A stretch of 64,000 nucleotides of DNA from Nigerium massiliense (GTDB lineage: Bacteria > Actinomycetota > Actinomycetes > Propionibacteriales > Propionibacteriaceae). The stretch's first letter is position 1; each line of letters starts with the position of its first letter. The position numbers were made by a program, and so were the translations under genes. Below, piece by piece: positions 8,051-14,437 of the stretch. The notes beneath the pieces are model-generated. The model had not been told where the DNA came from and did not search any database. It saw only the letters and a list, made by a program, of their open reading frames with translations. The DNA lies in contig NZ_CCYM01000003.1 in the NCBI RefSeq assembly GCF_000826085.1, positions 1,263,741-1,327,740 of the forward strand. The letters run 5' to 3'.

Positions 8051-8592
8051 GGACGCCCGCGACCAAGACGCTCGTGACCGGGGGCGTGCGCTCAGGCAAG
8101 TCCCGCCACGCTGAGGAGCGCTGCGCCGCCCTCTCCCCGGTGCTCTACCTGACGCCCGGCTACCCGGCCGACCCCGCAACCGACCCCGAATGGGCGGCGC
8201 GGGTGCAGGCGCACCAGCGCCGGCGCCCGGCCGCGTGGACGACCGTCGAGACCGTCGACCTGGCGTCGGCCCTGGCGTCCGCGGACCGGCCGGTGCTGAT
8301 CGACTGCCTGGGGACGTGGCTCACCCGCTCGATCGACGGCTGGGACGGCTGGGAGCGCCCGGCGGAGACGTGGCGGCCGCTGTTCGACGAGGCGCTGACC
8401 GCCCTGACCGACGCATGGTCCGGCCTGGAGCACCCCGCGGTCGCGGTGACGAACGAGGTGGGCTGGGGCGTGGTGCCGGCGACCCCTTCCGGACGGCTGT
8501 TCGCCGACCTTCTGGGCACGGTGAATCAGGCGATCGGTCGCCTCAGCGACGAGGTGGTGCTCTGCGTGGCGGGACGGACGCTGCTGCTCTGA
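8047..8592 (+). CDS. cobU: adenosylcobinamide kinase / adenosylcobinamide-phosphate guanylyltransferase
   Basis: 181 residues from a GTG overlapping the acyP stop. The P-loop GGVRSGKS lies at residues 12-19. The CobU signature VTNEVGWGVVPATPSGRLFADLLG is recognisable, with NQAIG just after it. The enzyme phosphorylates adenosylcobinamide and transfers GMP to it, in nucleotide-loop assembly of cobalamin. With cobS 1 kb away on the other strand, and perhaps the histidine phosphatase, it forms a loose cobalamin group; no cobT is seen. An earlier in-frame start would overlap acyP extensively and is unlikely. Confidence 0.9.
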   Translation: MRTPATKTLVTGGVRSGKSRHAEERCAALSPVLYLTPGYPADPATDPEWAARVQAHQRRRPAAWTTVETVDLASALASADRPVLIDCLGTWLTRSIDGWDGWERPAETWRPLFDEALTALTDAWSGLEHPAVAVTNEVGWGVVPATPSGRLFADLLGTVNQAIGRLSDEVVLCVAGRTLLL

Positions 8593-8602
8593 CGGCGTCC
8601 GC

Positions 8603-9484
8603 TCAGCGGGTCAGCTGCATGGGGATGCAGCGGTTCTTGAGCTGATCCTGGGGCAGGCTCGGGAACTGCCGCGTGCACCAGGCGCGCACGGCCTCGGGGG
8701 TCCTGAAAGAGGGGTCGGTGGCCACCGTCATCCAGTACGGGGTGCCGTGGTAGTGCCGGTGGGTGCCGAACGTGGTGCTGTCGAGCAACCGCACCGGCGT
8801 GGGCTGCAAGCTCGCGCGCAACTCGCGGTGCTCGGCGAGGATGGCCGCCGCCCGGAACGTGTGGCTACCGCGGTCATCCACCTGCAGCGGATCGGTGATG
8901 CCGTCCCACTTGGACGCCAGCCTGGCGACGTAACGCCCGTCGAACGTGAGACTCGCCATGTCGGACCGGCTCAGCCGGTGCAGCTCGGTCACGGCCGCCT
9001 TCTCCTCGCGCGCATCGCCGGGGCTGGGCGGCCCCGAAGGGTCGAGCGACGCTCCGCCGCCGTCCGGGGCGGCGTCGCCGGCGACCGGGGCGGTGACGAG
9101 CCCGGGCGCGTTGGCGGGCACGCTCTCCACGGTCATGGTCGCGTTGCGGCCGAGCACGAGGTACCACAGGACGAACACCATCGCGGTGGCCACGACGGCG
9201 ATGGCGGCCACGGAGGTCGGGTGGAAGGAGGGCCGACGCGGCGTCCTGGACGGGCGCCCGGCCGGAGGCGACGGCTCGGCTTCAACCGCGGGGGGCTCGG
9301 CGATGGCCAGCACCTCGGTGGGCTGATCGGCGGCGTCGGGAGGCTCCGCAGGCGCGTCCACGGCGGCCGGCTCGTCCTGGCGGCTGGGTTCGACCCGCGG
9401 CGAGGAACGGAAGATCGAGTCGAAAAAGTGCTCGCCGACACCCGCGCGTTCGGGCGCGCGGCGCTCAGACCACCCCTCCGCCAT
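8603..9484 (-). CDS. hypothetical single-pass membrane protein
   Basis: 293 residues, not recognised. Visible parts are a Pro/Ala/Glu-rich cytoplasmic N-terminus (1-~90), one membrane span at about 91-111, a low-complexity Gly/Pro/Asp linker (~120-160), and a folded-looking exported C-terminal domain (~165-293). That domain has two cysteines near its end (VRAWCTRQF and LKNRCIPMQ) that could pair. GGGGAG lies 7 nt before the ATG. It is convergent with cobU (10-nt gap) and lies downstream of cobS on the same strand. No function proposed. Confidence 0.65.
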   Translation of the reverse strand: MAEGWSERRAPERAGVGEHFFDSIFRSSPRVEPSRQDEPAAVDAPAEPPDAADQPTEVLAIAEPPAVEAEPSPPAGRPSRTPRRPSFHPTSVAAIAVVATAMVFVLWYLVLGRNATMTVESVPANAPGLVTAPVAGDAAPDGGGASLDPSGPPSPGDAREEKAAVTELHRLSRSDMASLTFDGRYVARLASKWDGITDPLQVDDRGSHTFRAAAILAEHRELRASLQPTPVRLLDSTTFGTHRHYHGTPYWMTVATDPSFRTPEAVRAWCTRQFPSLPQDQLKNRCIPMQLTR

Positions 9485-9592
9485 ACAGGATCTCCCCGTG
9501 CCACTAGTCCAACGGGGGGATGCCTCCCCCCGGGTATTTCTCCCAGTGAGTGTGCCACGCGGGCCCTCGCCTTGTCAGGCCGGCCCCGTGCG

Positions 9593-10399
9593 TCACGGGG
9601 CGAAAGGCTCGGATCCGATCAGCGAAACCCCAAGCCAGACGGCCGTCGCGATCTCCACGAGACAACCGAGCACATCTCCGGTGATCCCGCCCAGCCGGCG
9701 GCGCACCCAGGCCAGCACCCCGAAGGCGGCGGCCGCCCCCGCGGCCGCCGCCAGCAGGCCGCTCCACCAGGGACGCCCCGCGAGCGGTGCCGCGAGGACC
9801 GCCAGGTCGGCCACGACGAGCCAACCCACCAGGCACAGCCACGTGGGCACCGTTCCCGCGACCGTGGCGCCCAACCCCTCCGGCCGTGCGGCCGGCACGC
9901 CCCGGCGCGTGCCCAGCATCAGCGCCGTCCGGGATCCGGCGAACGCCACGGCCACCGCGACCCAGCCGCCCGGGGCGACCAGGAGCGCCCCGGCGCAGGA
10001 CGCCTGCAAGCCCAGCACCACGATCAGCGTCGTGGCGCCCATCGGGCCGATGTCGCCGCGCCGCATCACCTCGAGCGCGCGCTCGCGATCCCAGGACGCC
10101 CCGAGCCCGTCGGCGGTGTCGGCGAGGCCGTCCGCGTGCAGGAACCGGGTGCCCAGCGCCAGGGCACCCACGCAGACCAGGCCGCACGCCAGCGCCGGGA
10201 GCCCCAGCCAGGCCAGCGCGCCGCCGAGTAGCGCCGCGACCAGCGCGACGGGCAGCACGGCGATCGGCGCGAGCGCCATCGCCAGCCCGGCCGCGCCCGC
10301 GTCGATCGTCTCCGGCGGGCGCGTGGGTAGCACCGTCAGCGTGCCGAGCGCGAGCCGCCAGCCGTCCCGCGCGACGCCCGGGCGCGTCGAGGCGCTCAC
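9593..10399 (-). CDS. cobS: adenosylcobinamide-GDP ribazoletransferase (cobalamin synthase)
   Basis: 268 residues from a GTG at 10399 with GGGGGA 4 nt upstream; the frame is open to an ATG at 10600, but the extra 67 residues have no family counterpart and would run into the regulatory repeats of the next operon. This is a multi-pass membrane enzyme with the CobS signature RFLHADGLADTADGLG and then RRGDIGPMG. It joins adenosylcobinamide-GDP to alpha-ribazole in the last steps of cobalamin synthesis, using the product of cobU. It is divergent from the PhoP-like regulator. Confidence 0.88.
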   Translation of the reverse strand: MSASTRPGVARDGWRLALGTLTVLPTRPPETIDAGAAGLAMALAPIAVLPVALVAALLGGALAWLGLPALACGLVCVGALALGTRFLHADGLADTADGLGASWDRERALEVMRRGDIGPMGATTLIVVLGLQASCAGALLVAPGGWVAVAVAFAGSRTALMLGTRRGVPAARPEGLGATVAGTVPTWLCLVGWLVVADLAVLAAPLAGRPWWSGLLAAAAGAAAAFGVLAWVRRRLGGITGDVLGCLVEIATAVWLGVSLIGSEPFAP

Positions 10400-10523
10400 C
10401 GCGTCCCCCGGCCCAGCCGGACGCGCCGCCGAAGGCGCGCGGGAGACCGGGCTGCCGAAAGCTTGACACAGGAGTCCACGGCGGCCATCCTCCCACCCGC
10501 CGCCGTCCCCTGGGACCGGGCTT

Positions 10524-10556
10524 TCACAGCGAACACACAGGGAACCGACAGCGAGC
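10524..10556 (+). promoter_or_regulatory. triple 11-bp direct repeat resembling a PhoP box
   Basis: Three head-to-tail 11-mers occur: TCACAGCGAAC, ACACAGGGAAC, CGACAGCGAGC. The pattern is ACAG-core heptamers spaced by GAAC, close to the TCACAGC-N4-TCACAGC motif described for mycobacterial PhoP. It lies 29 nt before the GTG of a PhoP-like regulator, consistent with autoregulation. A TTGACA hexamer sits upstream at 10463-10468. Confidence 0.6.
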
Positions 10557-10584
10557 GCGTACCCGGCGATGTCAGAGTGTTCGC

Positions 10585-11325
10585 GTGACATCACCAGCAT
10601 CCCGAGCCCAGGCCGAGGCGCTCACCCGGCCCGACGGCACGCCCATCCGCATCCTCGCCGTCGATGACGAGGCCTCCCTGACCGAGCTCCTCGCGATGGC
10701 GATGCGCTACGAGAACTGGGACGTCACCACCGCTGCGTCCGGGCTCGCCGCCGTTCAGGCCGCCCGCGACGTCCGCCCGGACGCCATCGTGCTCGACATG
10801 ATGCTGCCCGACTTCGACGGGCTCGAGGTGATGCGCCGCATCCGCGCCGAGCAGCCGGACGTCCCCGTCATCTTCCTCACCGCCCGGGACGCCGTGGACG
10901 ACCGCATCGGCGGCCTGACCGCCGGGGGCGACGACTACGTCACCAAGCCCTTCAGCCTCGAGGAACTCATCGCCCGGCTGCGCGGGCTGCTGCGCCGCTC
11001 GGGCGCGACGACGACGCGGCCGTCCAGCCAGCTCGTCGTCGGCGACCTGTCGCTGGACGAAGACTCCCACGAGGTCACCCGCGGCGGCGAGGAGATCAGC
11101 CTCACCGCCACCGAGTTCGAGCTGCTGCGCTATCTCATGCGCAACCCGCGGCGCGTCCTGAGCAAGGCGCAGATCCTCGATCGGGTGTGGCACTACGACT
11201 TCGGCGGCCAGGCCAACGTCGTCGAGCTGTACATCAGCTACCTGCGCAAGAAGATCGACGCGGGCCGGGCACCGATGATCCACACGCTTCGCGGCGCCGG
11301 CTACATGCTCAAGCCCGCAGCATGA
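10585..11325 (+). CDS. OmpR/PhoP-type response regulator
   Basis: 246 residues from a GTG at 10585: receiver domain ~24-140 and winged helix ~155-245. The phospho-acceptor is Asp71 in IVLDMMLPD, with acidic pocket VDDE and switch Lys in VTKPFSLEE. The C-terminal half (LTATEFELLRYL, then VWHYDFGGQANVVELYISYL) is very close to mycobacterial PhoP, whose phosphorylation site is also Asp71. Its stop overlaps the kinase ATG (ATGA), so they form a coupled pair. The PhoP-box-like repeat just upstream suggests it controls itself. Other targets in the window are not evident. Confidence 0.88.
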   Translation: MTSPASRAQAEALTRPDGTPIRILAVDDEASLTELLAMAMRYENWDVTTAASGLAAVQAARDVRPDAIVLDMMLPDFDGLEVMRRIRAEQPDVPVIFLTARDAVDDRIGGLTAGGDDYVTKPFSLEELIARLRGLLRRSGATTTRPSSQLVVGDLSLDEDSHEVTRGGEEISLTATEFELLRYLMRNPRRVLSKAQILDRVWHYDFGGQANVVELYISYLRKKIDAGRAPMIHTLRGAGYMLKPAA

Positions 11326-12839
11326 CCTCTCCCCCGGACGACCGGACCGGCGCCACCGACGCGGCGCCCGAACGGGCTGCGGTCGCGCTGACGCCCGTGC
11401 GCCCGCTCGACCGCGGCACCATGAGCCGGCAGCTGATCATTCGGGTGACGACGCTCGTGGCCGTGGTCGCTGTCGCGCTGGGGGCGCTGACACTGCTCGC
11501 GCTGCAGGGCATCCTGCAGGGCCAGGTGGACGACCAGCTGCGCACGTTCATGGTGCAGGCCGACAAGGGTCCCCCCGGACAGGACGGCGGCCGGGCGGGG
11601 CGTCCGATCGGGCGCCAACTCGGCTTCGTCCAATACGGGGACCTGGCCACCTGGGACTCGGCGACGACGGTGCGCACCGGCATCATCCAGCAGTCGAGCG
11701 GCCCCGCGCTGGTGACCGCCGCGCAGGCCGCGCAGCTGGAGGACGTCCCCACGACGAGCAAGCCGACCACGATCGCCCTGGACGACCTGGGCACCTACCG
11801 GGTGATGGCCCGCACGAGCGGCGGGCAGCTGCTGGTGGTGGGACTGCCCATGTCGTCGGTGCTGGCGCCCGTGCGGAACCTGGCGCTGGCCGCCGCTGCG
11901 CTGACCGTCGTGGCGATCCTGATCGCCTTCGCCGCGGCCCGGCAGGTCGTCACCGGCAGCCTGCGGCCGCTGCGACGCCTCGCGACGACCGCGAACACGG
12001 TCTCCGGGCTCGCACTCGACCGCGGCGAGGTGACCCTTCCGGTCCGGGTGAGCCCCCAGGACACCGACCCGCGCAGCGAGGTCGGGCAGGTCGGCCTGGC
12101 GTTCAACCACATGCTCGACAACGTCGAGGGCGCGCTGGCGGCCCGGCAGCGTTCCGAGACCCAGGTGCGCCAGTTCGTCGCGGACGCCTCGCACGAGTTG
12201 CGCAACCCGCTGGCGTCCATCAAGGGCTACGCCGAGCTGACCCGCCGCAACCGCGACGAACTACCGCCCGCGACGGGCCACGCGCTGGGCCGCATCGAGG
12301 CGGAGTCGGAGCGCATGTCGGCCCTCGTCGAGGACCTGCTGCTGCTGGCCCGGCTCGACTCCGGGCCCGCCGTCGACCGGACGCCGACCCAGCTCAACGA
12401 GGTGCTCGCCAACGCCGTCTCGGACGCCCAGGTCGCCGGCCCCGACCACGACTGGTCGCTGTCGCTGCCGGACGAGGACGTCGTGGTGCTCGGCGACCCG
12501 TTCCGCCTGCAGCAGGTGGTCGCCAACCTGCTCTCGAACGCCCGGACCCACACGCCGGCCGGCACGGCGGTGGAGACGTCGCTGGCGCGCCTCGGCCGGG
12601 AGGCCGTGATCCGCGTCACCGACACCGGACCGGGCATCCCGCCGGAGATCATCGAGCGCGTCTTCGAGCGGTTCACCCGCGCCGACAGGGCCCGGGCCCG
12701 CCAGGGCGGCGGCGCCTCCAGCACCGGGCTGGGCCTCGCCATCGTCCAGGCGGTGATGGCTGCGCACGGCGGCACCGCGTCGGTCGCCTCGGTACCGGGG
12801 CGCACGAGCTTCGAGCTGCGCCTCCCCCTGGCCGGCTGA
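11322..12839 (+). CDS. sensor histidine kinase (PhoR-like)
   Basis: 505 residues. Membrane spans lie at about 38-62 and 186-206 and enclose a ~120-residue extracytoplasmic sensor. A HAMP region (~207-270) follows, then a HisKA domain with phospho-acceptor His291 in DASHELRNPL. The HATPase_c domain shows NLLSNARTHTPAGT (N box), DTGPGIP (G1), FERFTRADRA (F box) and STGLGLAIV (G2). The partner is the overlapping upstream regulator. An in-frame ATG giving MSRQLIIRV (residue 34) is a possible alternative start. The signal sensed is unknown. Confidence 0.9.
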   Translation: MTSPPDDRTGATDAAPERAAVALTPVRPLDRGTMSRQLIIRVTTLVAVVAVALGALTLLALQGILQGQVDDQLRTFMVQADKGPPGQDGGRAGRPIGRQLGFVQYGDLATWDSATTVRTGIIQQSSGPALVTAAQAAQLEDVPTTSKPTTIALDDLGTYRVMARTSGGQLLVVGLPMSSVLAPVRNLALAAAALTVVAILIAFAAARQVVTGSLRPLRRLATTANTVSGLALDRGEVTLPVRVSPQDTDPRSEVGQVGLAFNHMLDNVEGALAARQRSETQVRQFVADASHELRNPLASIKGYAELTRRNRDELPPATGHALGRIEAESERMSALVEDLLLLARLDSGPAVDRTPTQLNEVLANAVSDAQVAGPDHDWSLSLPDEDVVVLGDPFRLQQVVANLLSNARTHTPAGTAVETSLARLGREAVIRVTDTGPGIPPEIIERVFERFTRADRARARQGGGASSTGLGLAIVQAVMAAHGGTASVASVPGRTSFELRLPLAG

Positions 12840-12937
12840 CCGGCCCCCTCGCCGGGTGGACGGCTTCTTTCTGCGCCCGGGTGGCGCAGCACACTGGACG
12901 GGTCAACGCGCCCCAGCCGAACACGAGAAGAGGCACC

Positions 12938-14107
12938 ATGTCCCAGGTCACCGCGTACGCCGTCGATTCGCCCGACGGCGCGTTCCACAAGACCACGATC
13001 GAGCGCCGCGAGCCCGGACCCACCGAGATCGTCATCGCCATCGCCTACGCCGGCATCTGCCACTCCGACATCCACACCGCGCGCGGCGAATGGGGCCGCG
13101 TCCCCTATCCGCTGGTCCCCTGGCACGAGATCGCCGGCGTCGTCTCCGCGGTGGGCTCCGGCGTGACCAAGCACGCGGTCGGCGACCACGTCGGCGTCGG
13201 CTGCTTCGTCGACTCGTGCGGCGCGTGCGAGTTCTGCCTGCAGGGGCAGGAGCAGTTCTGCACGGGCGAAGGCGGCACCGTCTGGACCTACAACGGCACC
13301 GGGCGCGACGGTCGTCCCACCGAAGGCGGCTATTCCGCGGCCATCACCGTCGAGCAGGACTACGCCCTGAAGATCCCCCGGGCGATCGACCTGAGGGACG
13401 CCGCCCCGCTGCTCTGCGCGGGCATCACCACCTATTCCCCGCTGCGCCGCTGGGGCGCCGGCCCCGGAAAGTCGGTCGGCGTCATCGGCATGGGCGGGCT
13501 GGGCCACGTCGGCGTCCAGATCGCCGCGGCGCTGGGCGCTGAGGTCAGCGTGCTGTCGCGGACGATGGCCAAGGAGGCGGACGGTCTGAGGTTCGGCGCC
13601 ACCCACTGCTACGCGACGCAGGACACGGAGGCCATGCGCTCCCTTCGCAACACGTTCGACCTGTTGCTGTGCACGGTCTCCGGCACGGACGAGGTCGACC
13701 CGTACCTGCGCCTGCTCAAGCCGGGCGGCGTCATGGTGGACGTCGGCCTGCCCGAGCATCCCGTCCAGTTGCGGATGGGGTCGCTCGCGGGCGCCAACCG
13801 GGTGCTGGCCGGCTCGAACATCGGCGGCATCCCCGAGACCCAGGAGATGCTCGACTTCTGCGCGGCCCACGGCGTCCGGCCACAGCACGCGTGGCCCCGG
13901 GGTATCCCCGGGGCCACGTTCATCACGGTCAGGATCGCCGGGACTCGTCCTGAATCCAGGCGAAGGCCGCGTCGAAGTCGTCGGTGTCGAACGTCTTCAG
14001 TTCGACGGGAAGCAGGTGGCCGACCGCATCCGTCACCCGCTGGAGCGTCGGGGAGTCGCCCAGCACGGCGCAGCGCTGGACCTTGCCGATCAGGCCGACG
14101 CTCTTGA
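12938..14107 (+). CDS. zinc-dependent alcohol dehydrogenase, C-terminus lost
   Basis: This resembles the YahK/AdhC-type medium-chain NADP(H) aldehyde reductases. The catalytic zinc set is present (Cys41, His63/Glu64, Cys160), as are the structural cysteines 94, 97, 100 and 108 and the nucleotide loop GMGGLG at 184-189. Homology holds to about residue 315 (HGVRP, codon ending 13882), where these enzymes normally continue for some 30 more residues to finish the catalytic domain. Here the frame instead runs through a terminator hairpin and antisense through the SpoIIAA-like gene to a stop at 14105-14107, so the last ~75 residues look spurious. Function is doubtful: probably a decaying or recently truncated gene. 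The missing end is in no other frame. Confidence 0.75.
   Translation: MSQVTAYAVDSPDGAFHKTTIERREPGPTEIVIAIAYAGICHSDIHTARGEWGRVPYPLVPWHEIAGVVSAVGSGVTKHAVGDHVGVGCFVDSCGACEFCLQGQEQFCTGEGGTVWTYNGTGRDGRPTEGGYSAAITVEQDYALKIPRAIDLRDAAPLLCAGITTYSPLRRWGAGPGKSVGVIGMGGLGHVGVQIAAALGAEVSVLSRTMAKEADGLRFGATHCYATQDTEAMRSLRNTFDLLLCTVSGTDEVDPYLRLLKPGGVMVDVGLPEHPVQLRMGSLAGANRVLAGSNIGGIPETQEMLDFCAAHGVRPQHAWPRGIPGATFITVRIAGTRPESRRRPRRSRRCRTSSVRREAGGRPHPSPAGASGSRPARRSAGPCRSGRRS
13890..13918. terminator. bidirectional terminator hairpin at the adh break
   Basis: A perfect 13-bp stem (13890-13902 with 13906-13918) closes a TAT triloop. It lies between the point where alcohol dehydrogenase homology ends and the stop of the convergent SpoIIAA-like gene, so it can serve both strands. 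Confidence 0.65.
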
Positions 14108-14303
14108 GGTCTTGCCACAGGGCGCCGACATCGATGCCGCGCCAGTCGATATTGCGGTAGCGCTCGATGATGCGGACCGTGCCGTGCCGCTCGATCACCC
14201 GACGCACGGCGTCCTGGCAGGCGCGCAGTTCGTCGGCGTCGAGCGCCCCGTCGAAATCGATGGTGACGAGGTTGGTGTCCTCGTGAACCTTTGTCGTCAG
14301 CAT
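13929..14303 (-). CDS. SpoIIAA-like (STAS/SEC14-type) protein
   Basis: A 124-residue soluble protein with the plan of the SpoIIAA-like family. An N-terminal strand VTIDFDGALDADE is followed by a helix and the central ERYRNIDWRGIDVGALWQDL block. The strand KVQRCAVLGDSPTLQ comes next, and it ends with FDAAFAWIQDE. The family is thought to bind small hydrophobic molecules or to act in signalling; no defined role is known. AGGAGGAC precedes the ATG. It lies 134 nt downstream of the secreted nuclease on the same strand but is separated from it by a terminator hairpin. Antisense overlap with the aberrant end of the alcohol dehydrogenase frame. Confidence 0.7.
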   Translation of the reverse strand: MLTTKVHEDTNLVTIDFDGALDADELRACQDAVRRVIERHGTVRIIERYRNIDWRGIDVGALWQDLKSVGLIGKVQRCAVLGDSPTLQRVTDAVGHLLPVELKTFDTDDFDAAFAWIQDESRRS

Positions 14304-14390
14304 GCGTCCTCCTCACTCTCCCGCGGGCGGACGCCGCCGCCCCGTCCAGCCTGCCAGGTACGGCGCGTCCGGAACACTCCTAAACGCGAA

Positions 14391-14423
14391 CCGGGGGCCG
14401 GCGCAGAACGCGTCGGCCCCCGG
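14391..14423 (-). terminator. terminator after the secreted nuclease
   Basis: A 10-bp perfect stem (CCGGGGGCCG at 14391-14400 with CGGCCCCCGG at 14414-14423) lies just past the nuclease stop at 14438. On the reverse strand it is followed by a short T-containing run (TTCGCGTTT). Confidence 0.6.
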
Positions 14424-14437
14424 CTGTCAGGTCGCCG

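Noticed and set aside
5939..8179. A 746-codon reverse frame that would extend metB far upstream
   Set aside because: The extension overlaps the phosphatase, acyP and cobU genes in other frames and has no MetB counterpart. The ATG at 7096 has the overlap and ribosome-binding site expected of the real start.
10400..10600. N-terminal 67-residue extension of cobS to the ATG at 10600
   Set aside because: Not seen in CobS proteins, and it would cover the direct repeats and promoter of the divergent PhoP-like operon; GTG 10399 has GGGGGA in place.
13883..14107. The in-frame C-terminal tail of the alcohol dehydrogenase as a genuine new domain
   Set aside because: It is translated from a terminator hairpin and from the antisense of the SpoIIAA-like gene, and is Arg/Ser-rich shadow sequence.
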